From positions 1-10,627 of the forward strand of contig SXYY01000096.1 of assembly GCA_005788145.1 (NCBI GenBank): 10,627 bases of DNA, in the 5' to 3' direction. Within the stretch, counting starts at the first letter, position 1. Every line of letters starts with the position of its first letter. The notes under the pieces were generated by a model. That model did not search any database and was not told the DNA's origin. It saw only the letters and a list, made by a program, of their open reading frames with translations. Both the position numbers and the translations under genes were made by a program. Source of the DNA: Bacteroidota bacterium. Its GTDB lineage: Bacteria; Bacteroidota; Bacteroidia; NS11-12g; UBA955. Positions 1-7,417 of the stretch are shown one piece after another.

Positions 1-257
1 AATTTCCTTGGGTCATAGGTCACCGTGAGGATTTTGGAATCCAAATTAAAAATGGCTTTGTAAACGCCTTTTTTATCTAGCGCACCTTCAATGCGGTTTT
101 TGCAATCGCCACAATTGGCCTCAACTGCAAATGAAATGGTGGTCTTTTTAACAGGTTTGGGAGCTGAAAATTTTGTATGAGTCAGATTGGCTGCTCCTGC
201 AATATTGGCGAAACTCAACAGGATCGCCGCGATGATTGAGATAGTTTTTGTTTTCAT
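1..257 (-). CDS. HMA (heavy-metal-associated) domain protein, 3' end cut by window edge
   Basis: The first 85 residues are visible. They start with a signal-peptide-like segment (MKTKT, then a hydrophobic stretch to about residue 23), so the protein is probably exported. An HMA-like beta-alpha-beta fold follows: a beta strand ending in FAVEANCGDC with the metal-ligand pair C49 and C52, a helix (KNRIEGALDKK), and a strand pair ending LTVTYDP. HMA domains bind Cu(I) or other soft metals and pass them between partners. The usual GMTCxxC is here ANCGDC, so the conserved Met before the first Cys is missing. The start is the ATG at 255-257, preceded by an A-rich leader with no Shine-Dalgarno sequence, common in Bacteroidota. 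It lies 53 bases downstream of the cysteine-rich gene on the same strand, and the two are probably co-transcribed. The metal is not shown by the sequence. Confidence 0.85.
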   Translation of the reverse strand, partial: MKTKTISIIAAILLSFANIAGAANLTHTKFSAPKPVKKTTISFAVEANCGDCKNRIEGALDKKGVYKAIFNLDSKILTVTYDPRK

Positions 258-289
258 GATTTTTGTTTTTGTGTTGATTAATTTGTTTT

Positions 290-307
290 TATCGTATATT
301 AACGATA
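290..307. repeat. Small inverted repeat between the two metal-related genes
   Basis: Arms TATCGT (290-295) and ACGATA (302-307) flank a 6-base AT-only loop. It sits between the stop of the cysteine-rich gene and the start of the HMA gene. With 6-bp arms and no following T-run on the minus strand it is not a convincing terminator. It could be an operator, an mRNA processing hairpin or chance. Confidence 0.4.
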
Positions 308-310
308 TTC

Positions 311-745
311 TTAAATTACCCAAACACAAAGCGCGGCCTGATGGGGTCTACAAGGTAAGTCGTCCGGTGGATGTTGCCTTGTAGATCGCACACTTTGTTC
401 ATCAACAGTGAAACGTTTTGAAGCGGTATTCAACCCAACCCATGCAGGAACATTCCAATGCACGGTTTTTTCCAATTTGAACTTTACCAACGAAACGGGC
501 AGTGGCAACAACGAAAAGAAATAGGCCTCAGTACAACAATTGGCTGCGGTGTTCAACGATGTCTTACTTTCATCTTTGCTCTTGCAGCAATTATCGGCAA
601 GTTCTTTTTTGACTTGTGTCCCGGTCTCACAATCGCCAGACCAAACATGTACGCCATCCTCGTCGCAAACATGATACGCCATCTGCGCTGCACCACTCGA
701 AAGCAGTACCAAAATCATGGTAAGAATGGACATGAATTTACGCAT
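311..745 (-). CDS. Small exported cysteine-rich protein, HYC_CC_PP-like
   Basis: 144 residues. Residues 1-21 form a hydrophobic signal or anchor segment (MRKFMSILTM then ILVLLSSGAA). The remainder is rich in Cys and His: YHVC at 24-27, C39, CC pairs at 53-54 and 70-71, HPPDD at 125-129, C132 and C139. The order of a His/Tyr/Cys motif, CC motifs and a late PP motif resembles the Bacteroidota family called HYC_CC_PP, here with YHVC in place of HYC; that family has no proven function but is often found near metal genes. The frame stays open upstream for 70 more codons into the divergent permease gene. I chose the ATG at 743-745 because the longer form would bury the signal peptide and overlap the permease. 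An ATG at 731-733 (MSILTM) is an alternative that would leave a short 5' leader. It precedes the HMA gene, so a role in metal binding or sensing in the cell envelope is inferred. Confidence 0.65.
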   Translation of the reverse strand: MRKFMSILTMILVLLSSGAAQMAYHVCDEDGVHVWSGDCETGTQVKKELADNCCKSKDESKTSLNTAANCCTEAYFFSLLPLPVSLVKFKLEKTVHWNVPAWVGLNTASKRFTVDEQSVRSTRQHPPDDLPCRPHQAALCVWVI

Positions 746-750
746 CCATA

Positions 751-758
751 CAAAGTTA
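751..758 (-). promoter_or_regulatory. Putative Bacteroidota -7 box for the cysteine-rich/HMA gene pair
   Basis: On the minus strand this reads TAACTTTG, a perfect match to the TAnnTTTG -7 consensus of Bacteroidota promoters. It ends only five bases before the ATG at 745, so the transcript would be leaderless or would start translation at the ATG at 733. No clear -33 TTTG lies 17-23 bases upstream, which lowers confidence. Confidence 0.45.
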
Positions 759-771
759 GAGAAATTTCTCT
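758..771. promoter_or_regulatory. Perfect 14-bp palindrome abutting the -7 box, candidate operator
   Basis: AGAGAAATTTCTCT is its own reverse complement over all 14 bases. It overlaps the last base of the TAACTTTG box and occupies the spacer of the minus-strand promoter, in the 67-base divergent region between the cysteine-rich gene and the permease. The placement fits a repressor operator; the cognate regulator is not identifiable from this window. Confidence 0.45.
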
Positions 772-812
772 TCCATTGGTGAATTGTTTGTATTATCGCA
801 TTTAGAACAGAG

Positions 813-2534
813 ATGAGTTGGCGAAATTTATTCAGGGTAAAAACTGATTTTCCCATAAACCATGATTCCGGGTCACTCAAGAGGGTCCTTGGTGTGAGGG
901 ATTTAACGTTTTTTGGCATAGCGGCAATAATTGGAGCGGGCATTTTTAGTTCCATTGGTGAAGCATGTGCAAAGGGAGGTCCTGCCAGCGTTTATTTGAT
1001 TGTTATTTGCGGGATTGCCTGTGCTTTTGCTGCATTGTGTTACGCAGAATTTGCGAGTAGAATACCCGTTTCTGGTAGTGCCTACACTTATGCATATGCC
1101 TCCTTCGGCGAGCTGTTTGCTTGGATCATTGGTTGGGCTTTGATCATGGAATATGCAATTGGTAATATTTATGTGGCCTTTTCATGGTCTGGGTATGTGG
1201 TTCACTTGTTGGATCAAATCGGTTGGATTCTCCCAAGGTGGTTGGTAACGGATTACTCTACAGCACATGAAACCTATTTGATGGTCAGTGAAAAGATGCA
1301 ATCTGCCATGAATTCGGGAAAATTTGGTGGTTTGTGGGATGCTGCCAATTTGGGTGGATATAGTTTGGCCGATAAACAGGCGTTCGAAGCGTTTGTAGCA
1401 GCTCCTGTGTTGTTTGGATTGCATATTGTATTCGATGCACCTGCCTTGTTAATCAATTTGTTGATTACAGCATTGGTTTTTAGGGGTGTTAAGGAGTCGC
1501 GGAATGCATCAAACATCATGGTTGTTTTGAAGTTGATCGCCATCATTCTCGTGATTGCGGTTGGCGTGGCATACATCGACACGAAAAACTACGATCCGTT
1601 CATGCCGGAAGGCTTTCAGGGTGTGATGAAGGGTGTATCAGCCCTGTTCTTTACCTACATTGGTTTCGATGCCGTGAGTACGCTGGCCGAGGAATCCAAA
1701 AATCCACAGCGCGATTTACCCCGTGGAATGTTTTATTCATTGCTCATCTGTACGATTCTGTATATATTTATCACGCTGGTGCTCACAGGAATGGTTCCTT
1801 ATAAATCCTTGGCCGTGGGGGATCCTTTGGCCTTTGTATTGGGTGAACGTGGCATTGATTGGTTGGAATATATTGTTTCCATCGTTGCCGTTATCGCAAT
1901 GGCCAGCGTATTGTTGGTATTTCAAATGGGACAGCCCCGCATTTGGCTAAGCATGAGTAGGGATGGCTTGTTACCCCCCGCGTTTGCCAGAATTCACCCC
2001 AAATACAGTACGCCTTCGTATTCAACCATTGTAACGGGACTGATGGTTGGTATTCCCATTTTGTTTACCAACGAACATTTTGTGTTAGACTTCACCAGCA
2101 TTGGAACCATCTTCGCTTTTGTTTTGGTATGCGGCGGGGTCTTGTTGTTACCACCGAGAAAAGAAGGAGAAGGCAAGGGGTTTCGCATGCCGTATATCAA
2201 CGGGAAAATTATTTTTCCGGCAATTATCATTGGTTCTATTGTTATTGTGCGATATAACTTTCCAGGATATTTTTCATCGTTGGGTGATGCATCAAAATGG
2301 AACACGATGTTTACAGTAGCCCACGGTTTGTATTGGCTGATGTTGTTGGTTTTGTCGGTTTTTACTTTCCTGAAAAATTGGTCATTGATTCCGCTGTTGG
2401 GATTGAGCATTTGTGCCTATTTACTCACGGGTATGGAAGCAAATAACTGGTACTGGTTCTTCGGTTGGTTTGGGCTGGGCTTGATTGTTTATTTTTCTTA
2501 CGGTTATCGCAAAAGCAAACTCGCCAAGGCGTAA
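813..2534 (+). CDS. APC-superfamily amino acid permease (cationic amino acid transporter type)
   Basis: 573 residues, an inner-membrane protein with roughly 12-14 hydrophobic segments. Transmembrane segment 1 carries GIAAIIGAGIF (35-45), the unwound-helix substrate motif of the APC superfamily. A second signature is FFTYIGFDAVSTLAEE followed by SKNPQRDLP (279-303), typical of the CAT branch that takes up cationic or other amino acids by proton coupling. The segment at about 139-195 is long and polar, forming an extended loop between early transmembrane helices, as often seen in Bacteroidota members. The C-terminus ends in a short basic tail (YRKSKLAKA). The start is the ATG at 813, about 25 residues before the first membrane helix, a normal length. 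The next gene begins 11 bases after its stop, so the two are likely co-transcribed. The substrate cannot be told from sequence alone. Confidence 0.9.
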   Translation: MSWRNLFRVKTDFPINHDSGSLKRVLGVRDLTFFGIAAIIGAGIFSSIGEACAKGGPASVYLIVICGIACAFAALCYAEFASRIPVSGSAYTYAYASFGELFAWIIGWALIMEYAIGNIYVAFSWSGYVVHLLDQIGWILPRWLVTDYSTAHETYLMVSEKMQSAMNSGKFGGLWDAANLGGYSLADKQAFEAFVAAPVLFGLHIVFDAPALLINLLITALVFRGVKESRNASNIMVVLKLIAIILVIAVGVAYIDTKNYDPFMPEGFQGVMKGVSALFFTYIGFDAVSTLAEESKNPQRDLPRGMFYSLLICTILYIFITLVLTGMVPYKSLAVGDPLAFVLGERGIDWLEYIVSIVAVIAMASVLLVFQMGQPRIWLSMSRDGLLPPAFARIHPKYSTPSYSTIVTGLMVGIPILFTNEHFVLDFTSIGTIFAFVLVCGGVLLLPPRKEGEGKGFRMPYINGKIIFPAIIIGSIVIVRYNFPGYFSSLGDASKWNTMFTVAHGLYWLMLLVLSVFTFLKNWSLIPLLGLSICAYLLTGMEANNWYWFFGWFGLGLIVYFSYGYRKSKLAKA

Positions 2535-2545
2535 TATTGTATACG

Positions 2546-2860
2546 ATGATTGATCTACCCCGAAAGGATGTGCCCGAACGCAAGGAAAAAGGGATTGCCG
2601 ATGTGGTAAAACGGATGAATGATCGCTATCATTTGACCCAAAAGCACAATGAAATTGAATTGGTGAAACATTGGAACGATATCGTTGGCCCGCTCATCGC
2701 CAAGCATACCGCAAGTGTCAGCATTAAGGGAAAAACACTGTATGCAACCTTTGATCAAGCAACGCTGAAAAACGAAATGTTCTTACAACGGGAAGTTATC
2801 TTGCAAAAAGTGAATGAAAAAATGGGCGAGGGGTTTATCGAAAAGATCTTTATTGGTTAG
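2546..2860 (+). CDS. DUF721 (DciA-like) family protein
   Basis: 104 residues, the usual size of short Bacteroidota DUF721 proteins. The core motif is ELVKHWNDIVGPLIAKHT (38-55) with Trp43. It is followed by KGKTLYATFDQATLKNEM and a C-terminal helix plus strand (ILQKVNEKMGEGFIEKIFI). DUF721 includes DciA, the DnaB helicase loader/operator of bacteria lacking DnaC, so a DNA-replication role is likely from family knowledge but not proven here. The frame is open further upstream into the permease; the ATG at 2546 was chosen because it follows the permease stop and begins the conserved region after a short charged N-terminus. Its last 11 bases overlap the end of the convergent YihY-family gene. 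Confidence 0.8.
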   Translation: MIDLPRKDVPERKEKGIADVVKRMNDRYHLTQKHNEIELVKHWNDIVGPLIAKHTASVSIKGKTLYATFDQATLKNEMFLQREVILQKVNEKMGEGFIEKIFIG

Positions 2861-3872
2861 TACCCGCCTTTTTTGTGCGCTCTCGCTGCGCCAATGCCAT
2901 TTCAATACTGACATTGAGTTCAAAACCCACGATAATCGTCAGTACGTTGATATAAATCAAAATCATCAAAGCAATAATGGCACCGATTGAGCCATAAACT
3001 TTGTTGTAAGTATTGAAGTTGTTGACGTACATCCCAAAGGCCAAAGTTGAAATGCCACCCAGCACGGTTGCCGTAATACTTCCGGCACTCAGGAATCGCC
3101 AACGCTTGGTATTCGACGGACCAAAGTAATAGATGCTTGAAATCCCAATCTGAAACAAAGCGGCCAACACCAAATACTCCAGCAACAAAATAATGAAAGC
3201 GTAAACGTTGGCAAGGGGCCAATCGTGTTCTGTGATATAGGCCACACTTTGGAAGGCCCATGTTAGCAGCAGCAAGGCGATGATGATCAACAAACTGATC
3301 CAAAAGGTCATGAACACCGCTTTTCCCCTTACCTGTAGCCAATTTTTCTTTTTTGCAAATGGCAATCGACGGTTGAAAGAATTGATGAGCAAGTGGAACG
3401 CATTTGAGGCGAAGTAAATGGTGGTGATAAATCCAAAAGAAAGCAATCCCGAATTCTGTTTATTCAAAATCTCAAGGATGGTTTCTTGGATTTCGCGAAA
3501 GGTCTGTTTGGGTAGTACCCTAGACAGTTCCTGAATAAATTGGGTTTTTAGTCCATTTAATGGCAAATAACCAATCAATGTGAGCAGAAAGATGATGGCA
3601 GGGAACAACGCCAAAAAGAAGTTGAAACTCAAGCTCGATGCCCGCGTGTTAAGGTTCTCCATGAACATCGAACGGAAAAAGTACTTTCCAACATTGTAAA
3701 TACTCTCTCCTTGCAATGCTTTTAAGCGCGTTCTCTTCAAATACAGAATAAAGGGATGCTCTTTTTCTGTATCGCCGGGTTGGGGTTCATTGCTGTTGAA
3801 AAAATCCTCGTCCGACAGCCCCTCATCTGCCGCGGAATCAGGTCGATTTTTTATGGATTTGTAATACCCCAT
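2850..3872 (-). CDS. YihY/BrkB-family inner-membrane protein
   Basis: 340 residues. A charged, acidic cytoplasmic N-terminal region of about 45 residues precedes the conserved domain. Then come about six membrane segments, including RASSLSFNFFLALFPAIIF (near the start of helix 1), ISLLIIIALLLLTW and the signature YNKVYGSIGAIIALMILIY leading to IIVGFELN near the C-terminus. These are hallmarks of the YihY/BrkB family (formerly mis-annotated as RNase BN), whose biochemical role is unsettled; some members have been proposed to act in transport. The start is the ATG at 3870-3872. It is the last of a six-gene minus-strand series, 23 bases after the thioesterase gene. Its final codons overlap the DUF721 gene tail to tail, so no terminator can lie between the two coding sequences. 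Confidence 0.9.
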   Translation of the reverse strand: MGYYKSIKNRPDSAADEGLSDEDFFNSNEPQPGDTEKEHPFILYLKRTRLKALQGESIYNVGKYFFRSMFMENLNTRASSLSFNFFLALFPAIIFLLTLIGYLPLNGLKTQFIQELSRVLPKQTFREIQETILEILNKQNSGLLSFGFITTIYFASNAFHLLINSFNRRLPFAKKKNWLQVRGKAVFMTFWISLLIIIALLLLTWAFQSVAYITEHDWPLANVYAFIILLLEYLVLAALFQIGISSIYYFGPSNTKRWRFLSAGSITATVLGGISTLAFGMYVNNFNTYNKVYGSIGAIIALMILIYINVLTIIVGFELNVSIEMALAQRERTKKAGTNQ

Positions 3873-3895
3873 GGAATTCGTTCAACAAAGAAGCG

Positions 3896-4291
3896 TTAAA
3901 ATTCGTATTTATCGATAATTTCTTGGGGCACTTTTACGGGTCTTAAGTCAGATTTTCTCGCGTAAAACATTTCTGTCACCGCGGTGCTCAATAATTCACC
4001 GTGTTGGTTCAATATGCGATAATGAAATGTACAACGGATGGCCGGTCTTTCAGGAATACTCACCTCAATGCTCAACAGATCATCGTAACGAGCAGCTTTT
4101 TTAAACTCAAAACTCATGGATCGCACTGGCATAATCAATCCATTGTCCTCCATCTCTTTGTATGTTATTCCTTTTGCGCGCATTTGCTCCGTTCTTGCCT
4201 CTTCCAAATACAATGCGTAAACAGAATGGTGCAAAAAACCCATTTGGTCACATTCTGCATATCGAACCCGTACTTTGTGTGTATATACCAT
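3896..4291 (-). CDS. Acyl-CoA thioesterase, YbgC-like hotdog (4HBT) family
   Basis: 131 residues, a single hotdog domain. The N-terminal signature VRYAECDQMGFLHHSVY (9-25), followed by YLEEAR (28-33), matches the 4HBT/YbgC active-site pattern DxxGxxxHxxY with the candidate catalytic Asp15 and conserved His22. Family members hydrolyse acyl-CoA thioesters in the cytoplasm; YbgC acts on acyl-CoA and associates with the Tol-Pal cluster in Proteobacteria, but there are no tol genes here. The gene starts seven bases after the stop of the methyltransferase gene, so it is probably translated from the same mRNA. The chain-length preference cannot be read from sequence. Confidence 0.88.
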   Translation of the reverse strand: MVYTHKVRVRYAECDQMGFLHHSVYALYLEEARTEQMRAKGITYKEMEDNGLIMPVRSMSFEFKKAARYDDLLSIEVSIPERPAIRCTFHYRILNQHGELLSTAVTEMFYARKSDLRPVKVPQEIIDKYEF

Positions 4292-4298
4292 CTTGAAG

Positions 4299-5075
4299 TT
4301 AATATCTTAAAATGAAATTCTTTTTCTCTTGGGATTTTCTAGCAAAAGCCATGCCCATCGCAAACAAATCAATGCCAACGGTGATTTCTTTTTGATGTTG
4401 TAATTGTTGCCACAGCAATTGCTGCTCTTGTGTTCGTCTGATGGATGTCATAATGATGCAGCCTTCTTCACCCAAACGCGGTATAGCCCAATCTAAAAGT
4501 TGCCAAAATTCAGAAGCATCCAGTGAGTCATTGATGATTAGCATGTCAAGGTTGGCTGGGGGCAATGCGTTCATGGTCTCAATAATCCCTGATGCCTTGC
4601 TGTACTGGTTGGAAACAACCGTTTCGTTACAGCCATATTCCGTTAAATTAAATTGCGTAATGTTAAGTAGCTCTTGGTGCTGATCAAACACAAAATAACG
4701 CGGAAACGCATGGGGGCCGCGTTGGGCATACAATGGTGTTATTCCCAAGCTACTGCCAATTTCCATGATGTATTGTCCCCGCTGTTTTTCTTGAATCCAT
4801 CGAAAAAATAGTCTATTGTATTTAGACGATGGAACTATTTTTATCACAACTTTGCTCAGTGATTTTTCCTTTCCGTGAATGTTGATTTTGCGCCGCGATT
4901 GTACCATCCTTTTGCGACACATTTCTGCAGACGGCTCAAACAAACAAGGGGATTTACCATACAGAATCTTGTCGGCAAAATGATAAACAAAAGGAGAGTG
5001 CACGCCGTGTCGGTTCGTGCTTTGAAACAAATAAATCAGGTAGTCTACGATTCCAAATAGGCCATTGAGGCTCAT
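4299..5075 (-). CDS. Class I SAM-dependent methyltransferase-like protein (Bacteroidota type)
   Basis: 258 residues. The N-terminal element NRHGVHSPFVYHFADKIL (21-38) and the C-terminal ending GMAFARKSQEKKNFILRY are typical of a Bacteroidota-specific family annotated as class I SAM methyltransferases. The Rossmann motif I region is YIMEIGSSLGITPLY (102-116). Its glycine pattern departs from the classic GxGxG, but this is usual for the group. An acidic residue after strand 2 (FVFDQ, D131) could bind the SAM ribose. NLDMLIINDS (175-184) looks like motif IV. The methyl acceptor is unknown. The start ATG overlaps the stop of the DUF349 gene in an ATGA (5072-5075), implying translational coupling. 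Confidence 0.8.
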   Translation of the reverse strand: MSLNGLFGIVDYLIYLFQSTNRHGVHSPFVYHFADKILYGKSPCLFEPSAEMCRKRMVQSRRKINIHGKEKSLSKVVIKIVPSSKYNRLFFRWIQEKQRGQYIMEIGSSLGITPLYAQRGPHAFPRYFVFDQHQELLNITQFNLTEYGCNETVVSNQYSKASGIIETMNALPPANLDMLIINDSLDASEFWQLLDWAIPRLGEEGCIIMTSIRRTQEQQLLWQQLQHQKEITVGIDLFAMGMAFARKSQEKKNFILRY

Positions 5076-6892
5076 GATGAAACGCTTTTCAGCATTTTCA
5101 ACTCTTGCTGAGCTTTGGCAATCATTTCCTTGGCTTTCGCAATGTTATCATCGAACTGCTTGGTGAAACCTTCTGCATTCTTGCTGTGCTTGAAAAACGA
5201 TTTATTGTTTTCCATCGTCACGATTTCGTCGTTGTACTTCGCGATTTTCTCTTTGATTTTGCGCTCTTCCATTTGCAAGCGTTTTTGACCATCGCCCGAT
5301 TGTGCCCACTGACTAAAGTGTTCCTTTTGCACGGTATTGCGCTGAGAATTACTAACGGTCCTGAAGCGATTGAAGATTTCATCGGCCAAGCCTTGATAGG
5401 TTTTATTCAGTTGCTGATAGGTCTTGCCGGAAACAAATCCTGCATCGTTCCATTGCTTTTGCAAAGCCTTCAACTCTTGGAACAACACCTGGTGATCAAT
5501 CGTTTCATTGGCTTTCAGTGCTTCCAAGCCCAAAATGACTTCTTTTTTCTTCTGGATGGCACCGCTTTCTTCTGTCTTGCGCTGTTTGAACCACTCATTT
5601 TTGCGGGCATAAAAGTGATCAAATGCAGCCCTAAAACGCTTCCAAACGACCTCGTTTTGTTCCTCTGGTACAGGTCCTACGGTTTTCCATTCATCCTGCA
5701 GTTTTTGCAATGCATCCGAGGTTTTCATGAATTCGTTCGAATCTTTCAATGCCTCAGCCTTTTCACACAATTCAATTTTGCGCGATAGGTTGTCTTTTTT
5801 GCTGGTATTTAAATCTTTGAAAAAGTGCTTGCGCTCACCGTAAAATTGATTCCGGATGGCCTTGAAACGCGTCCATGTCTCTTCATTTTTTTCGGTGGGT
5901 ACTGGACCAATTTTCTTCCATTCCGCCATCAGATCGTCCAATTCCTTGGCGATTTTCGTCCATTCTTTGGGCTGGGTGGGCAATACGGCGATACTGGTTT
6001 CCGCTTTTTCTATGAGTACAACCTTCTTGTCAAGGTTCTTTTGACGCTCTGCATCAATTTGGGTTTGTTGTGCTTTTTTGGCGTCGATGACGATGTCAGA
6101 GGCGGCTTTGAAGCGCTTCCAAATGTCATCGGATATTTCTGCGCGAACCGGACCTGTGTTTTTCCAATCTTCGTGGTATTTGTTCAATTGAAGCAAAGCT
6201 TTGCGAATATTGGGCTCATCCTTCAAATGTTCAGCACGTTTGATCAAATCGATTTTCAATTCGAGGTTTTTGTCTTTGTCAAGTTCCTTTAATTCATTGA
6301 AAACTGAAAGTTGGTTGTAAAATTTGTCGATGTAGAACTTGTAGGAGGTATACAGATCATCGTGAAACTCTTTGGGGATATGTCGGATTTCCCGCCACTG
6401 ACGCATGTAATCGCGCAAAACATCCAAACTATGATCGTTTTCTTCAGACTCTACCAACGCCTTGATTTTCTCCAATATCAAACGCTTTTGGTTCAAGTTG
6501 TACTGTTTTTCTTCTTCAGCGCGCTTGCGCTCTTCCTCTTTTCGTTTTTTAAATGCAGCGATCACCTGGTTCAACGCCATTTTTAACTCATCGGCGGGGG
6601 CGACGAAATCGCGGGGATCCTTGCCATCTTCTACCCACTGCCTGATCAATCCTGGTCGTTCTTGGGCCAACAAATCGTCAAACACATTGCGCAATGCTTG
6701 TAATTGAAGGTATGCTTTCTTCACATCAATAGAATGCATCAATTCTTTGGCTGCAGCAACCAATTCCTCTTTGCTGAGGTTGGTAAACTGCATTTCCATT
6801 GAAATGTCTTCGTTGTTTTGTTCAATCAATTGTTCAGCTACGTTGAGCTGATCGGCATAGCTTTCTGCTACTTTTTCGATTTCGTTTGCCAT
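5072..6892 (-). CDS. DUF349 repeat protein
   Basis: 606 residues, predicted cytoplasmic, highly charged and helical. Five DUF349-type repeats occur at about 80-residue spacing, each beginning near a conserved Trp: 166-192 (QWREIRHIPKEF), 243-270 (DWKNTGPVRAEI), 325-352 (EWKKIGPVPTEK), 402-428 (EWKTVGPVPEEQ) and a degenerate fifth at 481-510 (QWNDAGFVSG). The middle three carry the full GPV...W.RF pattern. The Lys/Glu-rich stretch at about 114-140 and the C-terminal 541-604 are likely coiled coil. The molecular function of DUF349 proteins is unknown to me. The frame remains open 41 codons upstream into ribH; I chose the ATG at 6890-6892 because it clears ribH by 28 bases and opens the conserved acidic N-terminus (MANEIEKVAESYADQ). 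The 3' end overlaps the methyltransferase gene by four bases. Confidence 0.88.
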   Translation of the reverse strand: MANEIEKVAESYADQLNVAEQLIEQNNEDISMEMQFTNLSKEELVAAAKELMHSIDVKKAYLQLQALRNVFDDLLAQERPGLIRQWVEDGKDPRDFVAPADELKMALNQVIAAFKKRKEEERKRAEEEKQYNLNQKRLILEKIKALVESEENDHSLDVLRDYMRQWREIRHIPKEFHDDLYTSYKFYIDKFYNQLSVFNELKELDKDKNLELKIDLIKRAEHLKDEPNIRKALLQLNKYHEDWKNTGPVRAEISDDIWKRFKAASDIVIDAKKAQQTQIDAERQKNLDKKVVLIEKAETSIAVLPTQPKEWTKIAKELDDLMAEWKKIGPVPTEKNEETWTRFKAIRNQFYGERKHFFKDLNTSKKDNLSRKIELCEKAEALKDSNEFMKTSDALQKLQDEWKTVGPVPEEQNEVVWKRFRAAFDHFYARKNEWFKQRKTEESGAIQKKKEVILGLEALKANETIDHQVLFQELKALQKQWNDAGFVSGKTYQQLNKTYQGLADEIFNRFRTVSNSQRNTVQKEHFSQWAQSGDGQKRLQMEERKIKEKIAKYNDEIVTMENNKSFFKHSKNAEGFTKQFDDNIAKAKEMIAKAQQELKMLKSVSS

Positions 6893-6920
6893 TGATAAAA
6901 GGGTAGAGTATGGGGTAGAT

Positions 6921-7409
6921 TTAAAATTCCAATGTTGATTTCTCCAACAGCATCCACAATGCGGCTTCTGCGGCTTCTGAACCTTTGTTACCCAGCGATC
7001 CACCGGCGCGATCAAAAGCTTGTTGTTCTGTATTGGTGGTAATCACACCAAAAATGCAGGGTTTACTATATTTTAGGGCCAACTGTCCAACGCCATCAGT
7101 AACAGCGTTGCACACATAATCAAAATGTGGGGTATCGCCTTTGATAACACAACCCAATGTGATCACGGCATCACAACCACATTCGAACAACCACTGCGCA
7201 GCCGTTGGGATTTCAAAAGCACCAGGAACCGAGAACTCTACGATCTCCAACGACTGTTGAGCATGGGTCTCAATCAATGTATCCAACGCCCCTTGCTTGA
7301 GTATGCTGGTGATGTGATGATTCCACGCAGCTGTAACAATACCAATTCTGTAGTGGTTTTGATCGTAAGAAAAGGAGGGTTGAGGGGAAGAAGAAAGCGA
7401 TGTAGCCAC
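6921..7409 (-). CDS. ribH: 6,7-dimethyl-8-ribityllumazine synthase (RibH)
   Basis: 162 residues, full length for the bacterial enzyme. It condenses 5-amino-6-ribitylaminouracil with 3,4-dihydroxy-2-butanone 4-phosphate in the penultimate step of riboflavin synthesis, and usually forms pentamers or icosahedral 60-mers in the cytoplasm. Visible signatures are AAWN (27-30, aromatic substrate contact), VPGAFEIP (61-68), GCVIKGDTPHFDYVC (86-100) with the catalytic His95, and FGVITTNTEQQAFDRAGG (120-137) followed by NKGSEAA. R134 and K142 fall where phosphate-binding and conserved residues lie in the family. The start is a GTG (7407-7409), with AAGG six bases upstream that overlaps the stop region of the TPR gene. 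This TPR-ribH adjacency recurs in Bacteroidota. No other rib genes are in the window. Confidence 0.97.
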   Translation of the reverse strand: MATSLSSSPQPSFSYDQNHYRIGIVTAAWNHHITSILKQGALDTLIETHAQQSLEIVEFSVPGAFEIPTAAQWLFECGCDAVITLGCVIKGDTPHFDYVCNAVTDGVGQLALKYSKPCIFGVITTNTEQQAFDRAGGSLGNKGSEAAEAALWMLLEKSTLEF

Positions 7410-7417
7410 CGGGAGCC

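Noticed and set aside
746..955. 70-codon N-terminal extension of the cysteine-rich protein
   Set aside because: It would overlap the divergent permease start and place the signal segment in the middle of the protein. The frame is merely open.
5105..6292. Long plus-strand open frames (227 and 155 codons) opposite the DUF349 gene
   Set aside because: They are antisense to a well-supported charged coiled-coil gene, and their Phe/Leu-rich translations are what the complement of Lys/Glu codons gives. They show no known domain.
6893..7015. 41-codon upstream extension of the DUF349 protein
   Set aside because: It overlaps the end of ribH in another frame, and the translation (MIAPVDRW...) has none of the charged character of the family.
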